Source: Novosphingobium silvae (GTDB lineage Bacteria > Pseudomonadota > Alphaproteobacteria > Sphingomonadales > Sphingomonadaceae). From it: a stretch of 64,000 nt of DNA. This document shows positions 54,079-62,573 of the stretch, piece after piece (position 1 is the first letter of the stretch; every line of letters starts with the position of its first letter). The notes beneath the pieces were generated by a model. That model ran no database searches, was not told the DNA's origin, and saw nothing but the letters and a program-made list of their open reading frames with translations. The stretch is from the NCBI RefSeq assembly GCF_009856825.1, contig NZ_WVTD01000015.1, positions 1 through 64,000 of the forward strand, read 5' to 3'. The translations under genes and the position numbers were made by a program.

Positions 54079-56433
54079 TTACTGCCCGGCCATGATCCTG
54101 ACGAGGCCGTTCAGGGACTGGCCCGTCGGCAGCGCCTGACGGCTGGTGAGCCTGCCGCTCGCATCGTCCCAGACCAGTTCCGCCTTGCGACCGCCTTTCC
54201 CGCGATAGGCGTTGGTGGTGCCATCATCGTCGTAGAGCGTGAAGGAAGCGTCGGCGCCCGGATAGACGCGGATGCTGTCGATCATCTGCTTCGTGGCGGT
54301 GCTCTGCACCTGTGCGCCGATGGGGACGATGGAGCCGGCCTTCACGAAGACCGGAATACGCTCGATGGGCGTGTCGACCTCCACCGTCTGCCCGCCTTCG
54401 AAGCGCTGGTTGGTCCAGTAGTCGTACCAGGCGGTGCCCGCGGGCAGGTAGACCGACCGGCGGGTCTGGCCCTGCTTCGTCACCGGAGCGACGAGGAAGG
54501 CCTTGCCGAGCATGTACTCGTCGCCGATCGTCGCGACCTTGGGGTCGTTGGGGAAGTCCATGAACAGCGCCCGCATGAACGGCGCACCGGTCTCGTAAGT
54601 CCCGCGTCCCAGCGAGTAGAGGTACGGGATCAGCGAATAGCGCAGGCGCAGCCAGTCGGCGAGGATCGGCTCGGCCGCGGTGCCGTATTCCCAGAGCGAG
54701 GCTCCGGGCCGCTGGCCGTGGATGCGAAGAGTGGGCGTGAAGACGCTGTACTCGAACCAGCGGACGAACAGCTCGGGATAGTCGGTGTAGTCGGGCGCCA
54801 TCGCGGTCGCGCCCGCAGGATCGACGAGTAGCGGGTGCTGCGCCTTGGGTCCGCTCGGCCACTGCCATCCGCCGATGTCGCTGCCCCAGTAGGCAAGGCC
54901 GCTGGCGGTGAAGCCCAGACCTGCCGGAACCTGCCGCTCAAGCGCCTCCCAGGTGGACTTGACGTCGGAGGACCAGAACAGCCCTCCATTGCGCTGCGAA
55001 CCAAGGTAAGCGGCACGCGCCAGGATCATGTTGCGGAAGTTCGGGCGATCCCGCTCGGACCCTGCCGCCACGCCGCCGGTGTGCACCAGCGGGAAGAGGT
55101 TGTGGTAGCGGTCGCCCGAACCGATCGAATAGAAGTAGCCGTCCGGGATAAGGTCTGGCTCGGTCTCGTCGAGCCAGAACCAGTCGAAACCTTCGGACAG
55201 GATGTTGTCGCGCAGCTTGCCCCAGAACCACTCGCGCGCCTCGGGATTGGTGCTGTCGATCAGGGCGCCGGCCCGATCATAGCGCATCGGCAGGCCGTCG
55301 ACGACGTTGCCCTCCTTGTCCTTCAGCAGCCAACCCTTGGAGGACAGCATGTCGAAGTAGCGGGACTCCCGCTCGAAGCGCGGCCAGACGCTGATGATCG
55401 AGCGCATGCCCATCGACTTCAGCTGCTCGTTCATCCCCTTGGGATCGGGGAAATAGGTGCGATCGATGTCGAGCTGGCCCATGCGCGACCAGTAGAACCA
55501 GTCGAGAACCATGACGTCGAGCGGCAGGTTGCGCTGCCGATAGCCTTGCGCGACGTCGAGCAGTTCCTTCTGCGTCTCGTAGCGGGCCTTGCTCTGGATC
55601 AGGCCGAATGCCGCCTTGGGGGGCAGCGGCGTCTCGCCGGTAAGCTTGGCATAGCCTGCGTAAAGCTCGTCCGTGGTCTTGCCGGTGATGACGAAGAACG
55701 ACACGCGCTCGCCCACTTGCGACTGGAAGCGAGTGCTGCCGTGGAGGCCAGGCCACACGAGAGTACGCGCCGGGTTGTCCCAGACGATGCCGTAGCCCTT
55801 GTTGGTGACCATGAAGGGAACGCAGACAGTCTCGCCCGCCGGTGCGTCGTAGTTGTGCGCGCAGTCGATCTGCCGCCCCCTGAGGTCGAGCGTGCCTTCC
55901 TGGTTCTGGCCAAGGCCATAGTAGTGCTCGTCGGCGGCCGCGTCGAACGTCGCGCCGGCCTTGAAGGTCTTTTCGCCGTTGACGGTGACAGGCGCCATTT
56001 CCCACCCGGTCATGCGAGTGAGCACGGTCCCGTCCGCACTTTTGACCGACAGGGTAACCGGCGGCAGCGACGGCGCGAAATAGCGCTGCATCATCGTCGG
56101 CGCAGGAGGATAGGGCTGCGCGTCGACCGTCAGCGTGAGCGCGGAAGAAGCGAACACATCGCCAGAGGCATCCGCCCGGTGAGTCCAGCCCGCGGCATCG
56201 GCCTTCGCGTTTGGCCCCTCGCCCGGAGACGCACTCGCCAACGCCGGATCGAGGGCGATCGTCACCCGCACGATATTGGGCGCATAGGGCTCGACAGCGA
56301 CACGGCTGCCGTTCCGGTCGAGCAGCGCCATCGGCTCTGCCGCCGCGCCGCTGGCGGCAAGCGCCATCCACGACAACCCCAGCGCCAGCAATCCCTTTTG
56401 TGCGACCTGCGCCGCGCGCGCCCTGCCGGTCAT
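54079..56433 (-). CDS. GH31 family alpha-glycosidase, no PA14 domain
   Basis: A second, diverged GH31 enzyme (784 residues), probably an alpha-xylosidase for short products such as isoprimeverose, or an alpha-glucosidase. A Sec signal (about 1-33, ASGAAAEP) precedes the N-terminal sandwich and the barrel with nucleophile D422 in WLDETEPD and acid/base D490 in WSSDVKS, then two C-terminal sandwiches. It lacks the PA14 insertion of the GH31 at 22261-25155. The ATG at 56433 is chosen because AAGGAGG lies nine bases upstream; ATG 56439 is too close to that site. It leads the GH31-GH1 transcript and is divergent from xylB, sharing two operators. Confidence 0.87.
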   Translation of the reverse strand: MTGRARAAQVAQKGLLALGLSWMALAASGAAAEPMALLDRNGSRVAVEPYAPNIVRVTIALDPALASASPGEGPNAKADAAGWTHRADASGDVFASSALTLTVDAQPYPPAPTMMQRYFAPSLPPVTLSVKSADGTVLTRMTGWEMAPVTVNGEKTFKAGATFDAAADEHYYGLGQNQEGTLDLRGRQIDCAHNYDAPAGETVCVPFMVTNKGYGIVWDNPARTLVWPGLHGSTRFQSQVGERVSFFVITGKTTDELYAGYAKLTGETPLPPKAAFGLIQSKARYETQKELLDVAQGYRQRNLPLDVMVLDWFYWSRMGQLDIDRTYFPDPKGMNEQLKSMGMRSIISVWPRFERESRYFDMLSSKGWLLKDKEGNVVDGLPMRYDRAGALIDSTNPEAREWFWGKLRDNILSEGFDWFWLDETEPDLIPDGYFYSIGSGDRYHNLFPLVHTGGVAAGSERDRPNFRNMILARAAYLGSQRNGGLFWSSDVKSTWEALERQVPAGLGFTASGLAYWGSDIGGWQWPSGPKAQHPLLVDPAGATAMAPDYTDYPELFVRWFEYSVFTPTLRIHGQRPGASLWEYGTAAEPILADWLRLRYSLIPYLYSLGRGTYETGAPFMRALFMDFPNDPKVATIGDEYMLGKAFLVAPVTKQGQTRRSVYLPAGTAWYDYWTNQRFEGGQTVEVDTPIERIPVFVKAGSIVPIGAQVQSTATKQMIDSIRVYPGADASFTLYDDDGTTNAYRGKGGRKAELVWDDASGRLTSRQALPTGQSLNGLVRIMAGQ

Positions 56434-56535
56434 CTTCATTCCCCTCCTTACCCGTTTCACTTCACGCCGCCTCTCGGGCGCAAGACATATGGACTATCGC
56501 TGCCGGTTCGATGCCGCGCGATTTCGGTGGATCAT

Positions 56536-56549
56536 TGATATCGCTAGCG
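56536..56549. promoter_or_regulatory. LacI-type operator, site 6
   Basis: TGATATCGCTAGCG fits the shared pattern in 10 of 14 positions of TGGTAGCGCTACCA and lies about 100 bases upstream of the GH31 start. Confidence 0.45.
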
Positions 56550-56714
56550 CCGAAAAAGCTTCGGCCACACCAGCGCTTCCGCACAGGCACGCGTCCTGGA
56601 TGCAGGTGCGGTGCCGCAGGCTGTCGAAACCACCCATCAACATGGCCATCCTCTTGAACCCCTCGCCGCCCGGAAACTGACGCTCCGGTGCCGAATACGA
56701 ATAGACAATCGCTT

Positions 56715-56728
56715 TGGTATCGCTATCA
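56715..56728. promoter_or_regulatory. LacI-type operator, site 7
   Basis: TGGTATCGCTATCA is the most symmetric of the seven sites (TGGTATC facing TGATAGC on the other strand). It lies about 190 bases before xylB and 166 bases beyond site 6, suited to looping. Confidence 0.6.
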
Positions 56729-56916
56729 CATCGCCCTGTCGAGTGGGAGTTAGGGATGGTGATCGTATTTTCTTTCGGGGATTCCGCAGGAGAGAGCGTG
56801 CGCACCAGTAGTACGCGCTCGTATCTGGCCGCGCCTCGGCCGTCAGCCTCGTTACCGAGTGGAAGCCGCGCCGCCGGGACCATGCTGCAGGGTGCTTTGG
56901 CGGCCGGTGTCTTCGC

Positions 56917-57705
56917 ATGATCGCGGAACTGGTCGGCAACGACACCACCCGCGCCTGCTATCCCAGCCTCAAGGGCAAGAAGGTCTTCGTAAGCGGCGGC
57001 GCCAGCGGCATCGGCGAAGGGCTGGTAGAAGGCTTCGCGGCGCAAGGCGCCCGTGTCGCGTTCTGCGACATCCTCGACGGTCCCGGACAGGCGCTTGCGG
57101 AACGGCTCGGCCGCGAAGCCCTCTTCGCTCCCTCGTTCCACCCTTGCGACTTGCGCGATCTTTCCGCGCTCGAGGCCATGATGGCGCAGGTTCAGGACAG
57201 GCTGGGCGGTATCGACGTGCTGGTCAACAATGCCGCGCGCGACGACCGGCACACCATCGCCGAAGTCAACCCGGAGTTCTGGGAAGAGAACATGGCGGTG
57301 AACCTGCGGCACCAGTTCTTCGTGGCCCGCGCTGCCATTCCGGCGATGCGCGCCGCAGGCGGCGGAGTGATCCTGAACTTCGGTTCGATAAGCTGGCATC
57401 TGGCCCTGTCCGATCTCGTCCTTTACCAGACTGCCAAGGCGGCGATCGAAGGCATGACCCGGGCGCTCGCGCGCGAACTCGGCAGGGATGGGATACGCGT
57501 GAACACCATCGTGCCCGGGAACGTGAAGACCGAGCGCCAGATGAAATGGTACACACCGGAAGGAGAGGACGAGATCGTCGCCGCGCAGTGCCTTGACGGC
57601 CGGATACTTCCGGCGGACGTAGCGGCGCTGGCGATGTTCCTTGCCTCGGACGATGCAAGGATGTGTACGGGACACGATTACTTCATCGACGCGGGCTGGC
57701 GCTAG
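56917..57705 (+). CDS. xylB: NAD-dependent D-xylose 1-dehydrogenase (SDR)
   Basis: Oxidises D-xylose to xylono-lactone, the first step of the Weimberg/Dahms oxidative routes. It is very close to Caulobacter XylB as I remember that sequence: CYPSLKGKKVFVSGGASGIG, NNAARDDRHTIAEV, NFGSISWHLALSDLVLYQTA, VPGNVKTERQMKWYTPEGE and CTGHDYFIDAGWR nearly repeat it. The catalytic Ser/Tyr/Lys are in FGSISW and YQTAK. At 262 residues, only the first ~13 residues are variable. The ribosome site is weak, so coupling to an upstream leader frame is possible. It starts an operon with the sugar transporter and the epimerase. Xylonolactonase and xylonate dehydratase genes are not in the window. Confidence 0.92.
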   Translation: MIAELVGNDTTRACYPSLKGKKVFVSGGASGIGEGLVEGFAAQGARVAFCDILDGPGQALAERLGREALFAPSFHPCDLRDLSALEAMMAQVQDRLGGIDVLVNNAARDDRHTIAEVNPEFWEENMAVNLRHQFFVARAAIPAMRAAGGGVILNFGSISWHLALSDLVLYQTAKAAIEGMTRALARELGRDGIRVNTIVPGNVKTERQMKWYTPEGEDEIVAAQCLDGRILPADVAALAMFLASDDARMCTGHDYFIDAGWR

Positions 57706-57750
57706 ATCAAGGCGCATCCCGCGACAACATACGACAAGGAAGACGGGAAG

Positions 57751-59163
57751 ATGAGTGAGAGGGTGGTTGAGAAGGTCAACATGACCTTCATCGCCGCGAT
57801 CGTAGCGGTCGCGACGATCGGCGGTTTCATGTTCGGTTACGATTCGGGCGTCATCAACGGCACGCAGAAGGGCCTTGAGAGCGCATTCGACCTTGGCCGG
57901 CTTGGCATCGGCGTGAACGTCGGGGCCATCCTCGTCGGCTCGTCGATCGGCGCCTTCGTTGCCGGAAGGCTGTCGGACCGGATCGGCCGCCGCGGCGTGA
58001 TGATGCTGGCCGCCGTGCTGTTCCTGGTCAGCGCGCTGCTGGCAGGCGCCGCCGGAAGCTCGGAGATCTTCATCATCGCCAGGATCATCGGCGGCCTGGG
58101 CGTGGGCGCGGCCAGCGTCATCTCGCCCGTCTACATCTCCGAAGTCACTCCCGCGTCGGTCCGGGGACGGCTGTCGAGCATCCAGCAGGTCATGATCATC
58201 ACCGGCCTCACCGGTGCATTCGTCGCCAACTTCGCGCTCGCGCGCTATGCGGGCGGATCGACCGCAGACTTCTGGCTCGGCTATCCGGCCTGGCGCTGGA
58301 TGTTCTGGCTGCAGGCCATTCCGGCGGCGATCTATTTCCTCGCCCTCCTCGGCATTCCGGAAAGTCCGCGCTACCTTGTCGCACGCGGGCATATCGAACG
58401 TGCGCAAGCCGTCCTCACCCGCTTGTTCGGCGCTACGGAAGCCGAACGCAAAGTGGCGGAAATCCGCGCCAGCCTTGCCGCCGACCATCACCGCCCCCGC
58501 CTCTCCGACCTTCTCGACAAGGCCAGCGGCAAGGTTCGTCCCATCGTGTGGACCGGGATCGGCCTTGCGGTATTCCAGCAGCTCGTCGGTATCAACGTAG
58601 TCTTCTACTACGGCGCCACGCTTTGGGAGGCAGTCGGGTTCTCCGAGGATTATGCCCTCCAGACCAACATCCTGTCGGGCGTGCTCTCCATCGGTGCCTG
58701 CCTCGCCACGATCCTCCTGGTGGACCGCATCGGCCGCAAGCCACTGCTGCTGATCGGCTCGGCTGGAATGGCAGTGACTCTGGCTGTCGTCTCCTACGCT
58801 TTCTCCACGGCCGTTACGGACGCAGCGGGAGCCGTCAGCCTGCCAGGCAACAATGGCGTGATCGCGCTGGTCGCCGCTAACCTCTACGTCGTGTTCTTCA
58901 ACATGAGCTGGGGGCCGATCATGTGGGTCATGCTGGGCGAGATGTTCCCCAACCAGATCCGCGGCTCCGGCCTTGCCATCGCCGGGTTTGCCCAGTGGAT
59001 GGCGAACGCCGCCATCTCGGTCAGCTTCCCTTCGCTTGCGGTGTCCCCCGGACTTGCGGTCACGTACACGGGATACGCGCTTTTCGCGGCAATCTCGTTC
59101 TTCTTCGTGCGCGCCATGGTGCATGAGACGAAGGGACGCGAACTCGAGGACATGGAGGGGTGA
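57751..59163 (+). CDS. MFS sugar porter, probable D-xylose:H+ symporter
   Basis: Inner-membrane importer of the sugar porter family. Twelve membrane segments fill 470 residues, with the family signatures GGFMFGYDSGVING, GRLSDRIGRRGVMM, PVYISEVTPASVRGRLSS, GIPESPRYLV, VFQQLVGINVVFYY, DRIGRKPLL and PNQIRGSGLA. The QQLVGIN motif binds the hexose or pentose. It lies 45 bases after xylB behind AAGGAAGACGGGAAG, and the next gene overlaps its stop. Xylose is inferred from the operon; glucose, galactose or arabinose remain possible. Confidence 0.9.
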   Translation: MSERVVEKVNMTFIAAIVAVATIGGFMFGYDSGVINGTQKGLESAFDLGRLGIGVNVGAILVGSSIGAFVAGRLSDRIGRRGVMMLAAVLFLVSALLAGAAGSSEIFIIARIIGGLGVGAASVISPVYISEVTPASVRGRLSSIQQVMIITGLTGAFVANFALARYAGGSTADFWLGYPAWRWMFWLQAIPAAIYFLALLGIPESPRYLVARGHIERAQAVLTRLFGATEAERKVAEIRASLAADHHRPRLSDLLDKASGKVRPIVWTGIGLAVFQQLVGINVVFYYGATLWEAVGFSEDYALQTNILSGVLSIGACLATILLVDRIGRKPLLLIGSAGMAVTLAVVSYAFSTAVTDAAGAVSLPGNNGVIALVAANLYVVFFNMSWGPIMWVMLGEMFPNQIRGSGLAIAGFAQWMANAAISVSFPSLAVSPGLAVTYTGYALFAAISFFFVRAMVHETKGRELEDMEG

Positions 59164-60017
59164 CGCCCACGATCCGCCTGGCGCGCGGCGATGTGGACGC
59201 GGCGATCTCGCCGGGACGCGGCGGTAGCCTGCGCTTCCTGCGCAAGGCGGGGCGGGACATTCTGCGCGGTACCCCGGGCGATGTTCCGCCCGATCCCCGC
59301 GGACCGCTGGAGACTGCGTGCTTCCCGCTCGTGCCCTACGCCAACCGCATCGGCCACGGCCGGTTTCGCTACGGCGGCGAGGACTGCACGGTTCCGCTGA
59401 ACTTCGGCGATCATCCTCACAGCCTGCACGGCTTCGGCTGGACCGCTGCCTGGACCGTCGCCAAGGCGGGCGAGGACCGTGTACTCCTCGTCCATGAAGG
59501 GGATCGCTCCTGGCCGTCTGCCTACCGGGCCGAGCAGCGCATCTCGCTGCTCGAGAACGGCATCGAGCTGGTCCTGCGGGTCGAGAACCTTTCGGATCGG
59601 CCGATGCCTGCCGGACTTGGGTTCCATCCCTACTTCGCGCGCGAACCGGGAACGAGGCTCCGCTTCAAGGCGCAGGGCGTCTGGCTCACGGGCGACGACC
59701 TGCTGCCCGAGCGCATCGCTCCTGCGGCTGCGCTGGGCGACTGGGACAAAGGCAGCCCACTGGCGGGCGACACCCTGATCGACAACTGTTACGCAGGCTG
59801 GGACGGAGAGGCGGAAGTGACGCGGGAGGACGGAAGCTTCGTCCGCGTCACGGCGAGCGGAGCGCCGTTCCTTCACCTTTATCGACCACCGGAACTGCCG
59901 ATCTTCTGCCTGGAGCCGGTCACGCACATGCCAAATGCCCTGAACCGGCCCGAGGGCATGGCTTCACTCGGCCCGGGACAGGCGCTGCACCTTGCCATGA
60001 CGATCACCGCCGGTTGA
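59160..60017 (+). CDS. aldose 1-epimerase (galactose mutarotase family)
   Basis: Interconverts alpha and beta anomers of free aldoses, speeding use of sugars released by retaining or inverting glycosidases. The 285-residue beta-sandwich contains PYANRIGHGRFRYGG near 60, the catalytic His in HSLHGFGW/GFHPYF and the catalytic Glu in CLEPVTHMPNALN. It starts with GTG, overlapping the transporter stop (GTGA), with GGAGGGG as ribosome site. Third gene of the xylB operon, so xylose mutarotation before XylB is the likely job. Confidence 0.9.
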   Translation: MTPTIRLARGDVDAAISPGRGGSLRFLRKAGRDILRGTPGDVPPDPRGPLETACFPLVPYANRIGHGRFRYGGEDCTVPLNFGDHPHSLHGFGWTAAWTVAKAGEDRVLLVHEGDRSWPSAYRAEQRISLLENGIELVLRVENLSDRPMPAGLGFHPYFAREPGTRLRFKAQGVWLTGDDLLPERIAPAAALGDWDKGSPLAGDTLIDNCYAGWDGEAEVTREDGSFVRVTASGAPFLHLYRPPELPIFCLEPVTHMPNALNRPEGMASLGPGQALHLAMTITAG

Positions 60018-60022
60018 GCGGA

Positions 60023-61153
60023 TCAATGCGTGGTGCGGTCCTGCCCGCGTGAGCGGGACCGGGGCCGGCGACGCGGCGCGGCGTCCGACTGGCGGCGGAT
60101 CAAGGTGTAATCGAGGAGCACGTGCGGAGCATCCTCTGTCTCGGCTTCGCTGCCGTTCCGGCTGGCGCGCCGCAACTGCTCGACGATAAGGTCGACCGCA
60201 GCCCGGGACATGTCGCTGATGGGCTGCCGGATCGTCGTCAGCTCCGGCCAGATGGTCGTGGCCAGAAGCGTGTCGTCGAACCCGCAGACAGTGAGATCGC
60301 CGGGAACATCAAGGCTGCGGCGATGGGCCACGGCGACGGCGGCGGCGGCCATGTCGTCGTTGCTGGCGAAGATCGCGGTCGGTGGCTCGGCCAGGTCCAG
60401 GATCTGCTCTGCCGCATCCAGCCCCGAGCGGTACGTGAAGAAACCCTGCACGACAAGCGATGGCTCCAGCGTGAGGCCCGCCTCCTCCAGCGCTGCGACA
60501 TAGCCCTCGTAGCGCCGCTCGCTGGCCCGCTGGTTCGGGTTGCCCTTGATGAAGCCGATGCGGGTATGCCCGAGCGCAATCAGGTGCCGGGTCATCTCGC
60601 AGGCGGCATGGAAGTCGTCGATGCTTACCACCGCGGTTCCATTCGGTGCATAGCCCGTCGCGACCGAGACCGCAGGTATGCCGGCAATCTGCAGCGCCTC
60701 GAGCATCTGCGGCGCGTCGCAGAGCGGAGGCGGCAGGATTATGCCGTTGAGACGGCCACGCTGCAGGTGCCGGATCAACTGGTCCACCGGCCACCCTTCC
60801 TCGAACTGCTCCACGACGAGGTGCACGTTGTTGCGGCTCGCCTGATCCAGTCCACCCACCATGAACTCGCTCAGGTACGAGGAGGAGGGATTGCTGTAGA
60901 GCAGACCGATGCGCATCTCCTCGCCGCCAGCCAGCGTGCGGGCGGCGGCGCTGGGCGAATAGTTGAGCGCCTCGATCGATCGTTCGACCTTTTCACGAGT
61001 GGACGGGCGGACGGCGGCACGATTGTTGATGACGCGCGATACCGTCATCGGAGAGACGCCCGCGTGCTCGGCTACGTCGCTGATCGTAGGCACCTCGCGC
61101 TGCCGGCGCTGGGCTTTGGACGTCCTACCCTTGATCTTGGTCTGGTCAGCCAT
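60023..61153 (-). CDS. LacI-family transcriptional regulator, probable xylose/xyloglucan regulator
   Basis: A 376-residue repressor. A basic start (KIKGRTSKAQRRQRE) precedes the helix-turn-helix PTISDVAEHAGVSPMTVSRV, with hinge helix SPSAAARTLAGG, followed by the periplasmic-binding-type ligand domain (RIGLLYSNPSSSYLSEFMVG, IPAVSVATGYAPNGTAVVSI, FASNDDMAAAAV, CGFDDTLLATTIWPELTTI). The C-terminal tail is unusually Arg-rich. The ATG at 61153 follows AAGGG; longer starts are possible but lack a site. It is convergent with the epimerase gene. Because YGRTAnCGCTAnCA sites are of LacI type and this is the only LacI-family gene in the window, it is the best candidate to bind them. Confidence 0.9.
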   Translation of the reverse strand: MADQTKIKGRTSKAQRRQREVPTISDVAEHAGVSPMTVSRVINNRAAVRPSTREKVERSIEALNYSPSAAARTLAGGEEMRIGLLYSNPSSSYLSEFMVGGLDQASRNNVHLVVEQFEEGWPVDQLIRHLQRGRLNGIILPPPLCDAPQMLEALQIAGIPAVSVATGYAPNGTAVVSIDDFHAACEMTRHLIALGHTRIGFIKGNPNQRASERRYEGYVAALEEAGLTLEPSLVVQGFFTYRSGLDAAEQILDLAEPPTAIFASNDDMAAAAVAVAHRRSLDVPGDLTVCGFDDTLLATTIWPELTTIRQPISDMSRAAVDLIVEQLRRASRNGSEAETEDAPHVLLDYTLIRRQSDAAPRRRPRSRSRGQDRTTH

Positions 61154-61288
61154 TGCGCCCTTGTGAACGAACATGGGCGATACGGCAACTACGGCGAAAG
61201 GACGCCTCCGACCTGGTCCGCTGCCCTGCGCCGCCGCAAACTGCAGCCTTGCGGGGAACAGGCGCCGTTCCGCGACGTTCGCTCCGTC

Positions 61289-61879
61289 ATGAGCAAAGCC
61301 CATGGCGCCGTTAGCAAGATGCTGGACGAGTTGGAGAAACTCGTCGAGGACAATGAGAAGACCACGATGGGCGAAATCGTGGAGGTGCTGGGGCAGCGCA
61401 GCTTCGGCCCTTTCCTGCTGCTGCCTGCTCTTCTGGAGATGTCTCCCGTTGGCGGCATCCCCGGGGTACCGACCGCACTCGCAGCGATCATCGTCCTTTT
61501 CGCAGCGCAGATCGTGATGGGCCGCAAGCACATGTGGCTGCCGGGCTTCCTGGAACGCAGGTCCCTGCGCACGAAGCGGATCGGCAAAGCCATGCCGTTC
61601 CTGCGCAAGGCAGGTTCCTTTCTCGACCGATGGTTTCACGGGCGCATGAAGACCCTGACGCAGGGCGCCTGGCTGCGCGGAGCGGCGATCTGTGTCATCG
61701 TGCTGGCGCTTACCGTGCCGCCGCTCGAACTCCTGCCCTTCGCAAGCACGGCTCCGATGGCTGCCATAGCCGCGTTCGGACTGGCGATGCTGGTGGGCGA
61801 CGGCCTGCTGATGCTTGCCGCATTCCTTTGCGCCGGCCTGGCCTTCGCCGTTGGTTTTGGGATGATCGGTCGCGGTTGA
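61289..61879 (+). CDS. exoD: ExoD family membrane protein
   Basis: A 196-residue inner-membrane protein of the ExoD family, linked to exopolysaccharide production and alkali tolerance in rhizobia; its molecular function is unclear. A soluble N-terminus (MLDELEKLVEDNE, TMGEIVEVLGQRSFGPFLLL) is followed by PVGGIPGVPTALAAIIVLFA and RKHMWLPGFLERRSLR, both family hallmarks, and three to four membrane segments to the end. The ATG at 61289 is preferred because ExoD proteins start just before this helix. It is divergent from the LacI gene with 135 bases between them, and is not obviously part of the sugar system. Confidence 0.87.
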   Translation: MSKAHGAVSKMLDELEKLVEDNEKTTMGEIVEVLGQRSFGPFLLLPALLEMSPVGGIPGVPTALAAIIVLFAAQIVMGRKHMWLPGFLERRSLRTKRIGKAMPFLRKAGSFLDRWFHGRMKTLTQGAWLRGAAICVIVLALTVPPLELLPFASTAPMAAIAAFGLAMLVGDGLLMLAAFLCAGLAFAVGFGMIGRG

Positions 61880-61910
61880 CCTTGCCCGGCCTTTCGTGGT
61901 CGAGCCTCGC

Positions 61911-62543
61911 CTACGCTCCTGCCGGCCGCAGCCCGGCCACTTCTGCAGTCGGGGTTTGGGCAGCCTCGCCCCGGGAGTAAGTCCCGATCAGGACCCCGGC
62001 CGCCAGAACACGCCCTGTGATCGCGCGCACGAATTCCGAGCGTCCGGGATTCTCGCCTAGCTGTGGCGCCTCCGAAAGAGCGAAGAGCTGGAACACGTAG
62101 TCGTGCGGACCATGTCCCGTGGGCGGATCGGGCGGCAGCCATCCTTCACCCAGATAGCTGTTCCGGCCGACATCACGCCCGTCGTCCGAACCCGCACCGT
62201 CGGGAAGGATTTCGCCTTCCGCAAGACGGTTGGTATCGGGAGGAAGCGCCCAGACAAGAGCGTGCACGAGCGGATTGGGAGCGGGAGCGTCCGGGTCCTC
62301 CACCAGAAGCGCGAGGCATGCCGTTTCCGGTGGCACCGCATTCCAGACGAGTGGCGGCGAGGAGCCCTCGCCATCTGCGGTGAAACGTACCGGAAGGCGC
62401 TGCCCATCGGCAAACGCGGGGCTCGACAGCTCGATCGCGAGTTGCGTGAGGCCCAGGTCCTGCTGCACAATCGCGAGCTTGGCATGGCCTGCCCGCACGT
62501 TCTTCAGGAGCGATCCGAGCCAGGCTGGAACATGTTCAAGCAC
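61911..62543 (-). CDS. YbhB/YbcL family (PEBP, Raf-kinase-inhibitor-like) protein
   Basis: A 210-residue cytoplasmic PEBP-fold protein of unknown role. The fold motifs are LSSPAFADGQRLPVRFTADG, SSPPLVWNAVPP, LALLVEDPDAPAPNPLVHAL, the ligand-site segment PPDPPTGHGPHDYVFQLFAL and the C-terminal YSRGE. The first ~40 residues (LEHVPAWLGSLLKNVRAGHA) are the usual extension of the bacterial group. It starts with GTG behind GGAGG. It probably shares transcription direction with the SDR upstream, 30 bases away. Confidence 0.88.
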   Translation of the reverse strand: MLEHVPAWLGSLLKNVRAGHAKLAIVQQDLGLTQLAIELSSPAFADGQRLPVRFTADGEGSSPPLVWNAVPPETACLALLVEDPDAPAPNPLVHALVWALPPDTNRLAEGEILPDGAGSDDGRDVGRNSYLGEGWLPPDPPTGHGPHDYVFQLFALSEAPQLGENPGRSEFVRAITGRVLAAGVLIGTYSRGEAAQTPTAEVAGLRPAGA

Positions 62544-62573
62544 TATGTACCTCCACTCGCGTGAATGCCTGCC

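Larger units (their letters stand above)
56434..56916. other. divergent control region between GH31-GH1 and the xylose genes
   Basis: These 480 bases contain two LacI-type operators (56536-56549 and 56715-56728) and a small hairpin CCGAA-AAAGC-TTCGG (56551-56565). Several short open frames exist, but none has a ribosome site or recognisable protein. A 12-codon frame from 56882 ends in a TGA overlapping the xylB ATG, a possible coupling leader. Exact promoters were not resolved. Confidence 0.5.

Noticed and set aside
56714-56920. 68-codon plus-strand frame running into the xylB start
   Set aside because: It overlaps operator site 7 and has no ribosome site or protein-like pattern; only its last 12 codons might serve as a coupling leader.
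56494-59124. An 876-codon minus-strand frame across xylB and the transporter
   Set aside because: Antisense shadow of two well-identified genes. Its composition is rich in Arg, Asp, Glu and His, without family motifs.
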